Under the pieces are notes generated by a model, which did no database searches, had not been told where the DNA came from, and worked only from the letters and a program-made list of their open reading frames with translations. DNA of 64,000 nt from Burkholderia sp. Bp9142 (GTDB taxonomy: Bacteria; Pseudomonadota; Gammaproteobacteria; Burkholderiales; Burkholderiaceae), in assembly GCF_003853415.1 (NCBI RefSeq), contig NZ_QTPP01000009.1, positions 165,150 to 229,149 of the forward strand, in the 5' to 3' direction. Below, piece after piece: positions 20,500 through 30,390 of the stretch. Both the position numbers and the translations under genes were made by a program. Within the stretch, counting starts at the first letter, position 1. Every line of letters starts with the position of its first letter.

Positions 20500-20786
20500 G
20501 GATGTCTCCGTTTTTTCATTGGGGCGGTCGGCTGAGCGTGTGCTCGGGCAGGCGGACGCCTGCCGGGAGCAGCCGAGCGGACGATGCAGCAGCGGGGTGG
20601 ACGCGCGCCGTGGCGCGGACGTCATCCGCCGGTCGACGATGGAGACGGATAGGTCGCCGCCGCCCGGTGCCGGCGTAGTCGCATGCCGGGTGCGGCGCGC
20701 GAACGCATGCGCGGGAGGGTGGCCGCGCGATTGCGGAAAATTATAGCCAGCGCCGCGACGTAGCGGCAATTGCACGCGGCGCGAGG
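20500..20786. other. Intergenic region upstream of the MHS transporter
   Basis: About 290 bases between the transporter start and the 3' end of the TonB-like lipoprotein. No gene or clear regulatory element recognised. Confidence 0.45.
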
Positions 20787-21278
20787 TCAGTCGAGCGATT
20801 GCGCCTGCGCCGACGCGGTGCTTTGCAACTGGAAGTGGCCGTCATCGTTGAACAGCCAGCCTTCCATCATCTCGACCCGACCATTGCCGTCGAGCAGCTT
20901 CGATGGCGGTGGCGGCAGCGGTGCCGAGCGGCGCAGCGACGCGAGCGCGAGCGCTTCCGCTTCGCTGTCGCCGTTGCTGCGATAGACGGATGCGTTGACG
21001 AGGCGGCCGGTGCGATCGACGGTGAACGCGACAACGACGAGCGAACGCAGCATCGCCTGCGGCGTCCCGTGCGATACGCCGGACGGATTGTGCTCGGCGA
21101 CGCATTGCGCGACTTCCACGCGGTACTGGTCGCGATTTGCGCTGCGGATGACCGACGGAATCGTCAGGACCGAGCGCAGCGACGGGGGCGGTGTGATCGT
21201 GCAGGCAGCAAGCAGCAAGGCGGCGACCAGCGCGGCGATACGCAGCCGGTCGACGCCCGGGCGGGGAAGAGGGGGCAT
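20787..21278 (-). CDS. Lipoprotein with TonB C-terminal-like domain
   Basis: A 163-residue protein with a signal sequence and lipobox (LLLAAC, Cys at about residue 25). The remainder has the pattern of a TonB C-terminal domain: VVVAFTVDRTGRLVNASVYRSNGDSEAEALALASLRRSAPLPPPP. No membrane anchor plus Pro-rich spacer precedes it, so it is a free-standing periplasmic TonB-like domain rather than a classical energy transducer. The partner is unknown; no ExbBD is adjacent. Confidence 0.75.
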   Translation of the reverse strand: MPPLPRPGVDRLRIAALVAALLLAACTITPPPSLRSVLTIPSVIRSANRDQYRVEVAQCVAEHNPSGVSHGTPQAMLRSLVVVAFTVDRTGRLVNASVYRSNGDSEAEALALASLRRSAPLPPPPSKLLDGNGRVEMMEGWLFNDDGHFQLQSTASAQAQSLD

Positions 21279-21505
21279 GGGAGGTGAACCGGAGGGTGAC
21301 TATAAAAAAATGATAGGCGCCCGGGCGCGATGCGTTATCGGGAGAAACGCATAACGCGCGATTGCGGATGATGACCAGGGCAGGCACGACGTATGCGCAT
21401 GCGATTCATGCGCCGACGCGCAGCGTAGCCCAGGGCGGCGCGCGATGCGAATTGAAATGCGGCATGAGCGATTCGCGTGCGGCGGCGGCCGCGCGGCCGG
21501 CCCGC

Positions 21506-21799
21506 TCAGTAGCCGTGTGTCACGAGCGACAGAACCGACAGATCGGGATGCGTGCCGTCGATGATGCTCTTGCCGATGTGCACGGCTTCATGAACCGCTT
21601 CGTCGATGCTCGCGAAGCTTTCCTCGCCGTCCGCGTGGAATGGCACGGCATGATCGGGCAGCGCGGGATTCGCGCCCGGATGGCATACGTAGCCGGTATA
21701 GGTGTAGCGCGCGTCGGTACCGGGGACGAGGCCCGGCACCACATGGATCTCGAAGCCTTCGTAATCGACGTGATCCGTCGCTGTCGACAGTTCGGTCAT
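21506..21799 (-). CDS. Conserved small hypothetical protein
   Basis: A 97-residue soluble acidic protein (MTELSTATDHVDYEGFEIHV...). It has a central tyrosine-rich strand region (ARYTYTGYVCHPG) and a helix ASIDEAVHEAVHIGKSIIDG near the end, a layout seen in small alpha-beta proteins of unknown function. A CGGAGAC ribosome site supports the start at 21799. I do not recognise the family. Confidence 0.6.
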   Translation of the reverse strand: MTELSTATDHVDYEGFEIHVVPGLVPGTDARYTYTGYVCHPGANPALPDHAVPFHADGEESFASIDEAVHEAVHIGKSIIDGTHPDLSVLSLVTHGY

Positions 21800-21956
21800 G
21801 GCGGTCTCCGTGTGCCGCACGCATGGATGGCGCGGGCGGCATCGAGTCGCGGCGGCGGTCGTGTCGCCGTGCTGATCGAATTCTAGGCGATGGCGGCCCG
21901 GGCCGGGAGGCTTCCCCGTATCGCCCGCGGCAACGTCGAGCGTGCCTTGTCGCGCG

Positions 21957-22358
21957 TTACCGCGTGCAGCGCGCGTCCTTGCGCTGCACGACGAGGATCA
22001 CGGGATACTTCTGGCCGTGCTCGAGTTCCACCGGCGCGACGACCGTCAGCGTCGCCGGGTCGGAATCGTCGTACACGCTGACCTGCTCGTTGCGGATATA
22101 CGTCACGCCGGTGCAGTTCGACGCGCGCCCGTCATCCGACACCTTGCACTGGATCTCGTTTTCCTTCAGGTAGTTGTACGGCGTCGGGCTCGCGAGATAT
22201 TCGCGCAGGCTGCGCGGCGAGCCGCCGACGCCCTTCACGTACGCGATCGCGCACGACGGCGTTGGCGCGTCGGTGCCGGACGCGGAATCGGCGGCCGCAG
22301 CGTGCGTGCTGACGGCGGCCAGCAGGGCGACGAGCGACGAGGCGATGAAGGGCTTCAT
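21957..22358 (-). CDS. Exported hypothetical protein
   Basis: A 133-residue protein with a signal peptide (MKPFIASSLVALLAAVSTHAAAA). The mature part contains four cysteines (SCAIAY, IQCKVS, SNCTGV and the C-terminal RCTR) that could form two periplasmic disulfides. No family recognised. It is followed upstream by a tRNA-Ser unit with its own terminator. Confidence 0.68.
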   Translation of the reverse strand: MKPFIASSLVALLAAVSTHAAAADSASGTDAPTPSCAIAYVKGVGGSPRSLREYLASPTPYNYLKENEIQCKVSDDGRASNCTGVTYIRNEQVSVYDDSDPATLTVVAPVELEHGQKYPVILVVQRKDARCTR

Positions 22359-22465
22359 GACGTGGGTTTCCCGTTTCGCGAATCGGAGCGCCGGATTGTA
22401 ACGGCATCCGGCGGGACGCGTCGGCCTGCGGGGCGGGCACCGCGCGCTGCGTGCGGCGGGCAAAC

Positions 22466-22498
22466 AAAAACCCCGTCATTCGATGAATGGACGGGGTT
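22466..22498 (-). terminator. Intrinsic terminator of tRNA-Ser(TGA)
   Basis: On the minus strand CCCCGTC (22496-22490) pairs with GACGGGG (22477-22471), followed by TTTTT (22470-22466). It lies directly downstream of the tRNA. Confidence 0.85.
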
Positions 22499-22510
22499 TG
22501 GCGAACTTCC

Positions 22511-22598
22511 TGGCGGAAGCGGTGAGATTCGAACTCACGGACAGTTTCCCGTCGCCGGTTTTCAAGACCGGTGCCTTAAACCGCTCGGCCACGCTTCC
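22511..22598 (-). tRNA. tRNA-Ser (anticodon TGA)
   Basis: On the minus strand the acceptor arms GGAAGCG / CGCTTCC pair. The anticodon stem-loop CGGT-CTTGAAA-ACCG gives anticodon TGA (reads UCA), and the long variable arm is typical of tRNA-Ser. CCA is encoded (22513-22511). Confidence 0.95.
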
Positions 22599-22602
22599 AC
22601 AC

Positions 22603-22632
22603 GAGGCGGCATTGTAACCGAAATGCCGCCTC
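22603..22632 (-). promoter_or_regulatory. Hairpin with TACAAT box between hemW and tRNA-Ser
   Basis: GAGGCGGCAT and ATGCCGCCTC form a perfect 10-bp inverted repeat nine bases after the hemW stop. The loop holds TACAAT on the minus strand, a plausible -10 box for the tRNA. It may end hemW transcripts and start the tRNA at the same site. Confidence 0.45.
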
Positions 22633-22640
22633 GTTCCGCT

Positions 22641-23855
22641 TCAATCGTCGCGCAGGAACAATTCCTGCAGGTCGTTGAGGAAACGCTGGCCGAGCGGCGT
22701 CGGCGCGATCTGCGCAAAATCGCGCGTGATCAGCCCGCGCCGCTCCGCTTCCTTGAGTGCCGGCTCGATCGTGCCGATCGGCAGGCCGGTGCGTTCGACG
22801 AAGCTGTGCACGGGGAAGCCCTCGACGAGCCGCAGCGTGTTCAGCATGAACTCGAACGGCAGGTCGCGCGCGCCGACTTCACGCTCTTCCTGTATCGGCG
22901 TGCCGGCCATCGCCTGTTCGATGAAGGTCGCCGGATGCTTGTAGCGCGCCTGCCGCAGGATCCGGTTCGGGAACGACAGCTTCGTGTGCGCGCCCGCGCC
23001 GATCCCGAGATAGTCGCCGAAGCGCCAGTAGTTCAGGTTGTGCTTGCACTGATGATTCGGCTTCGCGTACGCGGACACTTCGTAGCGTCCGTAACCGGCC
23101 TCGGCCGTGCGTTCGTGAATCCATTCCTGCATGTCGGCCGACGCATCGTCGTCGGGTACCGCGGGCGGAAACTTCGCGAACATCGTGTTCGGTTCGAGCG
23201 TCAGGTGATACAGCGACAGATGCGGCGGTGCGAACGACAGCGCGGTCTCGATGTCGGTCCGGCATTCGTCGAGCGTCTGGTTCGGCAGCGCGAACATCAG
23301 GTCGAGGTTGAAGTTGTCGAACGTCTTCGCGGCGATTTCGACGGCCGCGCGCGCCTGTGCGGTGTCGTGAATGCGCCCGAGTGCTTTCAGATGGCCTTCG
23401 TTGAAGCTCTGGATGCCGACCGACAGGCGGTTCACGCCGCTCGCGCGGAACTGCGCGAACTTCGCGGCCTCGAACGTGCCCGGGTTTGCCTCGAGCGTGA
23501 TCTCGGCATCGGCATCGAGCGGCAGCAGCGCGCGCACGTCGGACAGCAGCCGGTCGAGGCCGGCCGCGGACAGCAGGCTCGGCGTGCCGCCGCCGATGAA
23601 CACCGTATGCACCTGCCGGCCCCAGACGAGCGGCAGCGCCTGCTCGAGATCGGCACGCAGCGCGTCGAGATATTCCGTTTCCGGAAACCGCTCGCCCTTC
23701 CATTCGTGCGAGTTGAAATCGCAGTACGGGCACTTGCGCACGCACCACGGAAAATGCACGTACAGCGCGAGCGGCGGCAGCGACGTGAGCCGCACCTGCC
23801 CGGGCGACGTGAACGTCGCGACGACGCGCGCGCCGGTTTCCGCTGCCTGGCTCAT
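22641..23855 (-). CDS. hemW: Radical SAM heme chaperone HemW
   Basis: A 404-residue radical SAM protein. The iron-sulfur cluster motif CVRKCPYC uses Cys 38, 42 and 45, followed by the GGGTPS and GVNRLSVGIQSFN motifs of the HemN/HemW superfamily. It lacks the longer N-terminus of HemN and matches HemW, a heme-binding chaperone for respiratory proteins once called oxygen-independent coproporphyrinogen oxidase-like. It lies downstream of rph and rdgB in an apparent operon. Confidence 0.93.
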   Translation of the reverse strand: MSQAAETGARVVATFTSPGQVRLTSLPPLALYVHFPWCVRKCPYCDFNSHEWKGERFPETEYLDALRADLEQALPLVWGRQVHTVFIGGGTPSLLSAAGLDRLLSDVRALLPLDADAEITLEANPGTFEAAKFAQFRASGVNRLSVGIQSFNEGHLKALGRIHDTAQARAAVEIAAKTFDNFNLDLMFALPNQTLDECRTDIETALSFAPPHLSLYHLTLEPNTMFAKFPPAVPDDDASADMQEWIHERTAEAGYGRYEVSAYAKPNHQCKHNLNYWRFGDYLGIGAGAHTKLSFPNRILRQARYKHPATFIEQAMAGTPIQEEREVGARDLPFEFMLNTLRLVEGFPVHSFVERTGLPIGTIEPALKEAERRGLITRDFAQIAPTPLGQRFLNDLQELFLRDD

Positions 23856-23889
23856 GCGTCCTCCGGCTGCGAATGCGTGACGAAGACGA

Positions 23890-24516
23890 TCATGCGGGTT
23901 CCTCTGCAAGCCGCGCGAGCAGCGCTTTCAGCGCGAGCGCGCGATGGCTGTGCGTGTTCTTCACGGCCGGCTCGAGTTCGGCCGCCGTCGCGCCGAGCGA
24001 CGGCAGGTGGAAATACGGGTCGTAGCCGAATCCGTGCTCGCCGCGCGGCGTGTCGACGATCTCGCCGATCCAGCGACCTTCGGCGAACAGCGGCTCGGGA
24101 TCGTCCGCGTGGCGCACCAGCGCGAGCACGCAGCAATAGTATGCGCGCCGGTCCTCGACGCCGCGCAACTGCTCGACGAGGTACGCATTGTTCGCCGCGT
24201 CGCCCCTGGCGCCGCCCGCGCGCTGCGCGTAGCGCGCCGAATAGACGCCCGGCGCGCCGCGCAGCGCGCGCACGCACAGGCCCGAATCGTCGGCGATCGC
24301 CGGCAGGGCGGTGAGCCGCGACGCATGCCGCGCTTTCGTCAGCGCATTCTCGATGAACGTGCCGAACGGCTCTTCCGCCTCGGGCACGGCCAGGTCACCC
24401 TGCGGCACGATCTCGATGCCGAGCGTCGAGAACAGCGCGGTGAATTCGCGCAGCTTGCCGGCGTTGTTCGACGCGAGCACGATGCGCGACAGCGGCGCGA
24501 GGGTGCGATCAGACAT
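23890..24516 (-). CDS. rdgB: dITP/XTP pyrophosphatase (RdgB/HAM1)
   Basis: A 208-residue house-cleaning enzyme that hydrolyses dITP, ITP and XTP to monophosphates, keeping deaminated purines out of DNA. Family motifs are intact: the [10 protein letters not shown] nucleotide site near the N-terminus, [22 protein letters not shown], the catalytic DDSGLCV, and the C-terminal [11 protein letters not shown]. Its start overlaps the rph stop by eight bases. Confidence 0.96.
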   Translation of the reverse strand: MSDRTLAPLSRIVLASNNAGKLREFTALFSTLGIEIVPQGDLAVPEAEEPFGTFIENALTKARHASRLTALPAIADDSGLCVRALRGAPGVYSARYAQRAGGARGDAANNAYLVEQLRGVEDRRAYYCCVLALVRHADDPEPLFAEGRWIGEIVDTPRGEHGFGYDPYFHLPSLGATAAELEPAVKNTHSHRALALKALLARLAEEPA

Positions 24517-25249
24517 GGCCGGCGCCCAGCACGTCCTTCTGCAGTTGCACGAGCTGGCCGATCCCGTTTTGCGCGAGGTCGAGCAGCGCGTTCATCTCGG
24601 CGCGCGAGAACGGCACGCCTTCGGCGGTGCCCTGGACTTCGACGAAGCCGCCGGCGCCCGTCATCACGACGTTCATGTCGGTGTCGCAGCGCGAATCTTC
24701 CGCGTAGTCGAGGTCGAGCACGGGCGCGCCTTCGTACACGCCGACCGAGATCGCGGCGACGTGGTCGGTGATCGGCGAACGCGCGAGCTTGCCGGCCGCG
24801 ATCAGCTTCGATACGGCGTCGTGCGCGGCGACGAAGGCGCCGGTGATGCTCGCCGTGCGCGTGCCGCCGTCGGCCTGGATCACGTCGCAGTCGATGTGGA
24901 TCGTGCGCGCGCCGAGCGCCTCGAGATCGAACACCGCGCGCAGCGCGCGGCCGATCAGGCGCTGAATTTCCTGCGTGCGGCCCGTCTGCTTGCCGCGTGC
25001 GGCTTCACGGTCGCTGCGCGTGTGCGTCGCACGCGGCAGCATCCCGTATTCGGCCGTCAGCCAGCCCTGGCCGCGATCGCGCAGGAATTCGGGCACGCGT
25101 TCTGCGACGCTCGCGGTGCAGATCACCTTGGTATCGCCGAATTCGACGAGCACCGAGCCTTCGGCGTGTTTCGTGTAGTGGCGCGTGAGGGCGACCTTGC
25201 GCAGTTCGTCGGCGCGACGGCCGCTCGGGCGGGACAGGGAAGACGTCAT
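24509..25249 (-). CDS. rph: Ribonuclease PH
   Basis: A 246-residue phosphate-dependent exoribonuclease that trims tRNA 3' ends. Signature stretches are complete: [11 protein letters not shown] at the start, [29 protein letters not shown], and [20 protein letters not shown]. Length is normal, so it is not the truncated form known from E. coli K-12. First gene of rph-rdgB-hemW and divergent from yicC. Confidence 0.97.
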   Translation of the reverse strand: MTSSLSRPSGRRADELRKVALTRHYTKHAEGSVLVEFGDTKVICTASVAERVPEFLRDRGQGWLTAEYGMLPRATHTRSDREAARGKQTGRTQEIQRLIGRALRAVFDLEALGARTIHIDCDVIQADGGTRTASITGAFVAAHDAVSKLIAAGKLARSPITDHVAAISVGVYEGAPVLDLDYAEDSRCDTDMNVVMTGAGGFVEVQGTAEGVPFSRAEMNALLDLAQNGIGQLVQLQKDVLGAGHV

Positions 25250-25424
25250 GGGGGAATCGTGGACGGAAGAGGAAACCTCGATTTTAGCGCCGAACGGCAG
25301 CCTTGCCCGGCGGGGTGGGGCGCAAAAATGGGATAATGCGCGCTTCCCGCCCCGCGCCTTGCAATGCGCCGGGCGCCTCGACATATTCCGCCCCGAGAAG
25401 GGCACCCAGACGGCGAGACGAACC

Positions 25425-26348
25425 ATGATCTACAGCATGACGGGCTATGCGAGCGCGACGCGCGAACTCGCGACGGCCACCGGCAACGGCGGCACCAGCG
25501 TGTCGGTCGAACTGCGCACCGTGAACTCGCGCTTCCTCGACCTGAATTTCCGCATGCCGGACGACGTGCGCGCGTGCGAACCCGCGCTGCGCGAAATGCT
25601 GATGAACAAGCTGTCGCGCGGCAAGGTCGACGTGCGCATCAACCTGCAGCGCGGCGAGCAGAGCATCGGCGCGGGCGCGCTGAACCAGTCCGCGCTCGGC
25701 CAGCTCGCCGAGCTCGAGCGCTCGGTGCTGGATTCGTTCCCGGGTGTCGGCCGCCTGCGCGCGGGCGAGATCCTGCGCTGGCCGGGCGTGCTGGCCGAGA
25801 GCGGCGTGTCGGCGGAAGCGATTCGTGACGCGGTGCTCGCGTGCGGCAAGGAAGCGATCGGCGAGCTCGTCGTCGTGCGTTCGCGCGAAGGCGCACAGCT
25901 GGCGACCATGCTGCTGTCGAACGTCACCGAAATGGAAGCGATCGTCGCGCGCATCACGCCGCTCGTGCCGGAGCTGATCGCGAAGCATCAGCAGAAGATC
26001 GTCGAGCGGCTGCAGGAAGCGCTCGGCATCGCGGCGCCCGAAGGCAGCGCGGCGATCGTCACGCGCGAGGAAGCCGCGGAACGCATTCGTCAGGAAGTGA
26101 CGATGTACGGGATCCGGATCGACATCGCGGAAGAGCTGTCGCGACTCACCGCGCACCTGAACGAAACGCGTCACGTGATCGAGAAGGGCGGCCGCGTCGG
26201 CAAGCGTCTCGACTTCATGATGCAGGAACTGAATCGCGAGGCGAACACGCTCGGCTCGAAGGCGGCGGCGAAGGAACTGGCCGACGCATCGATGGCGCTC
26301 AAGCTGTTGATCGAGCAGATGCGCGAGCAAGTGCAAAACCTGGAGTAA
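25425..26348 (+). CDS. YicC-family endoribonuclease
   Basis: A 307-residue protein beginning IYSMTGYAS, the invariant opening of the YicC family, and ending with the conserved [27 protein letters not shown]. In E. coli YicC is an endoribonuclease affecting sRNA turnover. It begins the yicC-gmk-rpoZ-relA/spoT cluster and is divergent from rph. Confidence 0.93.
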   Translation: MIYSMTGYASATRELATATGNGGTSVSVELRTVNSRFLDLNFRMPDDVRACEPALREMLMNKLSRGKVDVRINLQRGEQSIGAGALNQSALGQLAELERSVLDSFPGVGRLRAGEILRWPGVLAESGVSAEAIRDAVLACGKEAIGELVVVRSREGAQLATMLLSNVTEMEAIVARITPLVPELIAKHQQKIVERLQEALGIAAPEGSAAIVTREEAAERIRQEVTMYGIRIDIAEELSRLTAHLNETRHVIEKGGRVGKRLDFMMQELNREANTLGSKAAAKELADASMALKLLIEQMREQVQNLE

Positions 26349-27038
<690 letters not shown>

Positions 27039-27096
27039 CGCGGGGGTAGAGGGACATAAGGTAGAATAAGCACTATATTCAGAAGGAATTACCAAC

Positions 27097-27300
27097 ATGG
27101 CTCGCATTACCGTCGAAGACTGCCTGAAGCAAATCCCCAACCGCTTCGAACTGGCGCTCGCCGCCACCTACCGCGCGCGGCAGCTCGCGCAAGGCCATAC
27201 GCCGAAGATCGAGAGCCGCGACAAGCCGACCGTCGTCGCGCTGCGCGAGATCGCTGCCGGGCAGGTCGGCGTCGAGATGCTGAAGAAGGTGCCGGTTTAA
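27097..27300 (+). CDS. rpoZ: RNA polymerase omega subunit
   Basis: A 67-residue subunit that helps assemble RNA polymerase and forms part of a ppGpp site. [23 protein letters not shown] is the canonical start. An AGAAGGAA ribosome site precedes it. The 58 bases after gmk are locally AT-rich and include TAGAAT and TATATT, so an internal promoter is possible. Confidence 0.97.
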
Positions 27301-27363
27301 CGCGCATCCGGCCCGTTCCAGCCATGTAGTCCACGCGCGCAACGACTCGACCTGGAGGCGAAT

Positions 27364-29730
27364 ATGAGCACCACCCCATCGTCCGCCTCCGCGGATTCGA
27401 CCACCGAAGCCACGGCCCAGTCGCCTGCGCGCCAGTACATCGACGCGGTCCTCGAACAGTCCTTCCGGCACCTGTTCGGGCCGACCGCCACTCCGGAGCA
27501 GCCGCGCAAGCACGGCGTCGTTTCGATCGCGAAACTGACCGCCGCGCTTGCCGAGTATCTCGCTCCGGATGAAATCAAAGAGGTCAAGGCGGCGTTCCAC
27601 TTCAGCGACGAAGCCCACCTCGGTCAATATCGCCAGAGCGGCGAACCCTACATCACCCATCCCGTCGCCGTCGCGGAAATCTGCGCCGGCTGGAAGCTCG
27701 ACGCGCAAGCCGTGATGGCGGCGCTCCTGCACGACGTGATGGAAGACCAGGGCGTGACCAAGAGCGAGCTGGCCGAGCGCTTCGGCCCGAAGGTCGCCGA
27801 ACTGGTCGACGGCCTGTCGAAGCTCGACAAGATGGAGTTCCGCAGCCGCGAGGAAGCGCAGGCGGAAAACTTCCGCAAGATGCTGCTCGCGATGGCGCGC
27901 GACGTGCGCGTCATCCTCGTCAAGCTCGCCGACCGTCTGCACAACATGCGCACGCTTGGCGCGGTGCCGATGGAAAAGCGCCGCCGCGTCGCGCGCGAGA
28001 CGCTCGACATCTATGCGCCGATCGCGCACCGCCTCGGGTTGAACAACACGTATCGCGAGCTGCAGGACATGAGCTTCGCGAATTTCAACCCGCATCGCTA
28101 CGCGACGCTCGAGAAGGCCGTGAAGGCCGCGCGCGGCAACCGCCGCGAAGTGATCAGCAAGATCCTCGAGGCCGCGCAGCGCGCGATGGCCGACGCGAAG
28201 ATCGACGCCGAGATCACCGGCCGCGAAAAGACGATCTACAGCATCTACCGCAAGATGCGCGACAAGCAGCTGTCGTTCTCGCAGGTGCTCGACGTGTACG
28301 GCTTTCGCGTCGTCGTCGAGAGCCCGCTCGACTGCTACACGTGCATCGGCGCGCTGCACGCGCTGTACAAGCCCGTGCCCGGCAAGTTCAAGGACTACAT
28401 CGCGATCCCGAAGATCAACGGCTATCAGTCGCTGCACACGACGCTCGTCGGCCCGTTCGGCGCGCCGATCGAGTTCCAGGTGCGCACGCGCAAGATGCAC
28501 GAGATCGCCGAGGCCGGCGTGGCCGCGCACTGGCTGTACAAGAACGGCGGCGCGGATCTGAACGACGTGCAGAAGCGCGCGCACCAGTGGCTGAAGTCGC
28601 TGCTCGACATCCAGAGCGAAGCCGGCGATTCGAGCGAATTCCTCGAGCACGTGAAGATCGACCTGTTCCCGGATGCGGTCTACGTGTTCACGCCGAAGTC
28701 GAAGATCATGGCGCTGCCGCGCGGCGCGACGGCACTCGATTTCGCGTATTCGATCCACAGCGACCTCGGCAACCAGTGCGTGGCCGTGAAGATCAACAAC
28801 GAGCTGCTGCCGCTGCGTACCGAGCTGAAGAGCGGCGACATCGTCGAGGTGATCACCGCGCCGTATTCGAAGCCGAACCCCGCGTGGCTCGGTTTCGTGC
28901 GCACCGGCAAGGCGCGCTCGGCGATTCGTCACTACCTGAAGACGATGCGCCTGAACGAGTCGGTGCAGCTCGGCGAGCGGCTCGTCGACCAGAGCCTGAA
29001 GGGTTACGGGCTCGCGCTGGCCGACGTGACGCCGGAAGTGTGGGAAAAGCTCGTGCAGTGGACGGGCAACAAGAGTCGCCAGGAAATCTTCGCGGACATC
29101 GGCCTCGGCCGCCGCGTCGCCGCGGTGATGGCCAAGCGCATCGAGGTGCTGATGAGCGGCCGCGATGCGGACGACGATCTGCCGAAGTCCGAGCGACATC
29201 CCGCGCACAATGCGCCGCCGGTCGTGATTACCGGCACCGAAGGGATGTCCGTGCAGCTGTCCGCGTGCTGCCGGCCGATTCCGGGCGATGCGATCATGGG
29301 CTATATCGGCATCGGCCTCGGGATGGCGATTCATACGACCGATTGTCGTGTCGCGCAGCGCATCCATCGCCGCGATCCGGGCCGCTGGATCGACGTCGAA
29401 TGGGCGCCGCAGCCGGGACGTCTCTTCGACGTCGCGGTGAAGGCACTCGTGAAGAACACGAAGGGCATCTTCGCGCGCGTCGCGGCGGACATCACGTCGG
29501 CCGACGCGAACATCGTCCACATCGCGATGGACGAGGACCTGACGCACGAATCGACGGTGTTGCGCTTCGTGATCCAGGTCAGCGATCGCGTGCATCTTGC
29601 GAACGTGATGCGGCGCGTGCGGACCAATCCGGACGTGATGCGGATCATGCGCGAGCGCTCGACCGACGACAGTGTGCATGCGCGTCACGATGGCGGCATG
29701 CGCATCGAGCGCGAGCGGCAGGATTACTGA
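27364..29730 (+). CDS. spoT: RelA/SpoT-family (p)ppGpp synthetase/hydrolase, SpoT-type
   Basis: A 788-residue stringent-response enzyme. The N-terminal HD hydrolase domain keeps its metal site (HD at 123-124, ED at 127-128), so it should degrade ppGpp. The synthetase domain carries YKPVPGKFKDYIAIPKINGYQSLHT. TGS (about 430-490) and C-terminal ACT (about 705-780) regulatory domains follow. Placement next to rpoZ is the conserved spoT locus. An intrinsic terminator follows. Confidence 0.95.
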   Translation: MSTTPSSASADSTTEATAQSPARQYIDAVLEQSFRHLFGPTATPEQPRKHGVVSIAKLTAALAEYLAPDEIKEVKAAFHFSDEAHLGQYRQSGEPYITHPVAVAEICAGWKLDAQAVMAALLHDVMEDQGVTKSELAERFGPKVAELVDGLSKLDKMEFRSREEAQAENFRKMLLAMARDVRVILVKLADRLHNMRTLGAVPMEKRRRVARETLDIYAPIAHRLGLNNTYRELQDMSFANFNPHRYATLEKAVKAARGNRREVISKILEAAQRAMADAKIDAEITGREKTIYSIYRKMRDKQLSFSQVLDVYGFRVVVESPLDCYTCIGALHALYKPVPGKFKDYIAIPKINGYQSLHTTLVGPFGAPIEFQVRTRKMHEIAEAGVAAHWLYKNGGADLNDVQKRAHQWLKSLLDIQSEAGDSSEFLEHVKIDLFPDAVYVFTPKSKIMALPRGATALDFAYSIHSDLGNQCVAVKINNELLPLRTELKSGDIVEVITAPYSKPNPAWLGFVRTGKARSAIRHYLKTMRLNESVQLGERLVDQSLKGYGLALADVTPEVWEKLVQWTGNKSRQEIFADIGLGRRVAAVMAKRIEVLMSGRDADDDLPKSERHPAHNAPPVVITGTEGMSVQLSACCRPIPGDAIMGYIGIGLGMAIHTTDCRVAQRIHRRDPGRWIDVEWAPQPGRLFDVAVKALVKNTKGIFARVAADITSADANIVHIAMDEDLTHESTVLRFVIQVSDRVHLANVMRRVRTNPDVMRIMRERSTDDSVHARHDGGMRIERERQDY

Positions 29731-29756
29731 CCTGCGCGTTGCCTGGGCGGGATACG

Positions 29757-29780
29757 ACGGCGGCCGCGGGCCGCCGTTTT
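29757..29780 (+). terminator. Intrinsic terminator of the spoT operon
   Basis: A perfect 9-bp stem ACGGCGGCC / GGCCGCCGT with a GCG loop, followed by TTT, 26 bases after the stop. Confidence 0.7.
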
Positions 29781-29865
29781 CGATTGTGACGCGGGCCCGG
29801 CGGCGTTGCGCGGTGACAGCGCGGCTCGAGTCGAGCGAGCAGTGATCGTCGGGAAGGGGGGGGCG

Positions 29866-29901
29866 GAAAAGAAAAAAGGGCCTTCCCGGAGGAAGGCCCT
29901 T
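29866..29901 (-). terminator. Intrinsic terminator of the tRNA-Arg cluster
   Basis: On the minus strand AAGGGCCTTCC pairs with GGAAGGCCCTT around a TCCG loop, followed by a T run (plus-strand A residues 29872-29877), just downstream of the last tRNA. Confidence 0.9.
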
Positions 29902-29907
29902 CTGAGG

Positions 29908-29984
29908 TGGCGCGGCTGGCAGGATTCGAACCCACGACCCCTTGGTTCGTAGCCAAGTACTCTATCCAACTGAGCTACAGCCGC
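29908..29984 (-). tRNA. tRNA-Arg (ACG), copy 3 in transcript order
   Basis: Minus-strand acceptor GCGGCTG / CAGCCGC, anticodon stem-loop TTGG-CTACGAA-CCAA giving anticodon ACG (wobble inosine expected), T loop GTTCGAATC, encoded CCA. Identical to the two copies at 138-base intervals. Confidence 0.96.
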
Positions 29985-30045
29985 ACGCAAAGCGGTACTA
30001 CTTCAACTGTCGGAACCTTCTGCGATGGGAAGGCCCCCAAAAAGG

Positions 30046-30122
30046 TGGCGCGGCTGGCAGGATTCGAACCCACGACCCCTTGGTTCGTAGCCAAGTACTC
30101 TATCCAACTGAGCTACAGCCGC
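30046..30122 (-). tRNA. tRNA-Arg (ACG), copy 2
   Basis: Identical to the copies on either side. Separated from each by a 61-base spacer, the two spacers differing at one position. Confidence 0.96.
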
Positions 30123-30183
30123 ACGCAAAGCGGTACTACTTCAACTGTCGGAACCTTCTGCGATGGGAAGGCCCCGAAAAAGG

Positions 30184-30260
30184 TGGCGCGGCTGGCAGGA
30201 TTCGAACCCACGACCCCTTGGTTCGTAGCCAAGTACTCTATCCAACTGAGCTACAGCCGC
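30184..30260 (-). tRNA. tRNA-Arg (ACG), copy 1 (promoter-proximal)
   Basis: Same sequence and structure as the other two copies. It is the first transcribed, 14 bases after a TATACT box on the minus strand. Confidence 0.96.
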
Positions 30261-30273
30261 ACGCAGAAGCGGA

Positions 30274-30301
30274 AGTATAGCAGAGTCGCATAAAAAGGGA
30301 A
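30274..30301 (-). promoter_or_regulatory. Promoter of the tRNA-Arg cluster
   Basis: Minus-strand TATACT (30279-30274), one mismatch from consensus, with a weak TTCCCT 16 bases upstream. Its position 14 bases before the first tRNA fits a stable-RNA promoter. Confidence 0.58.
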
Positions 30302-30390
30302 GCCTTATTCGCAAAATATGTCGCACGATCTTGCGCGGCCGCCTTCGTGTACCCTTGGAGCATCAGTCATCCAGGTATTGAATCCGCATC

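Larger units (their letters stand above)
29908..30260. repeat. 138-bp tandem repeat carrying three tRNA-Arg genes
   Basis: The unit (77-base tRNA plus 61-base spacer) repeats with a period of exactly 138 bases. The spacers 29985-30045 and 30123-30183 differ at a single base (GCCCCCAAAAA versus GCCCCGAAAAA), which points to recent tandem duplication or ongoing gene conversion. Confidence 0.95.

Noticed and set aside
27079..29688. 869-codon open frame antisense to rpoZ and spoT
   Set aside because: Same cause: codon-bias mirror of the spoT gene with no protein-like pattern.
29908..30260. Direct repeats that could look like a CRISPR array
   Set aside because: The repeats are tRNA-Arg genes and the spacers are near-identical, not unique; no cas genes are present.
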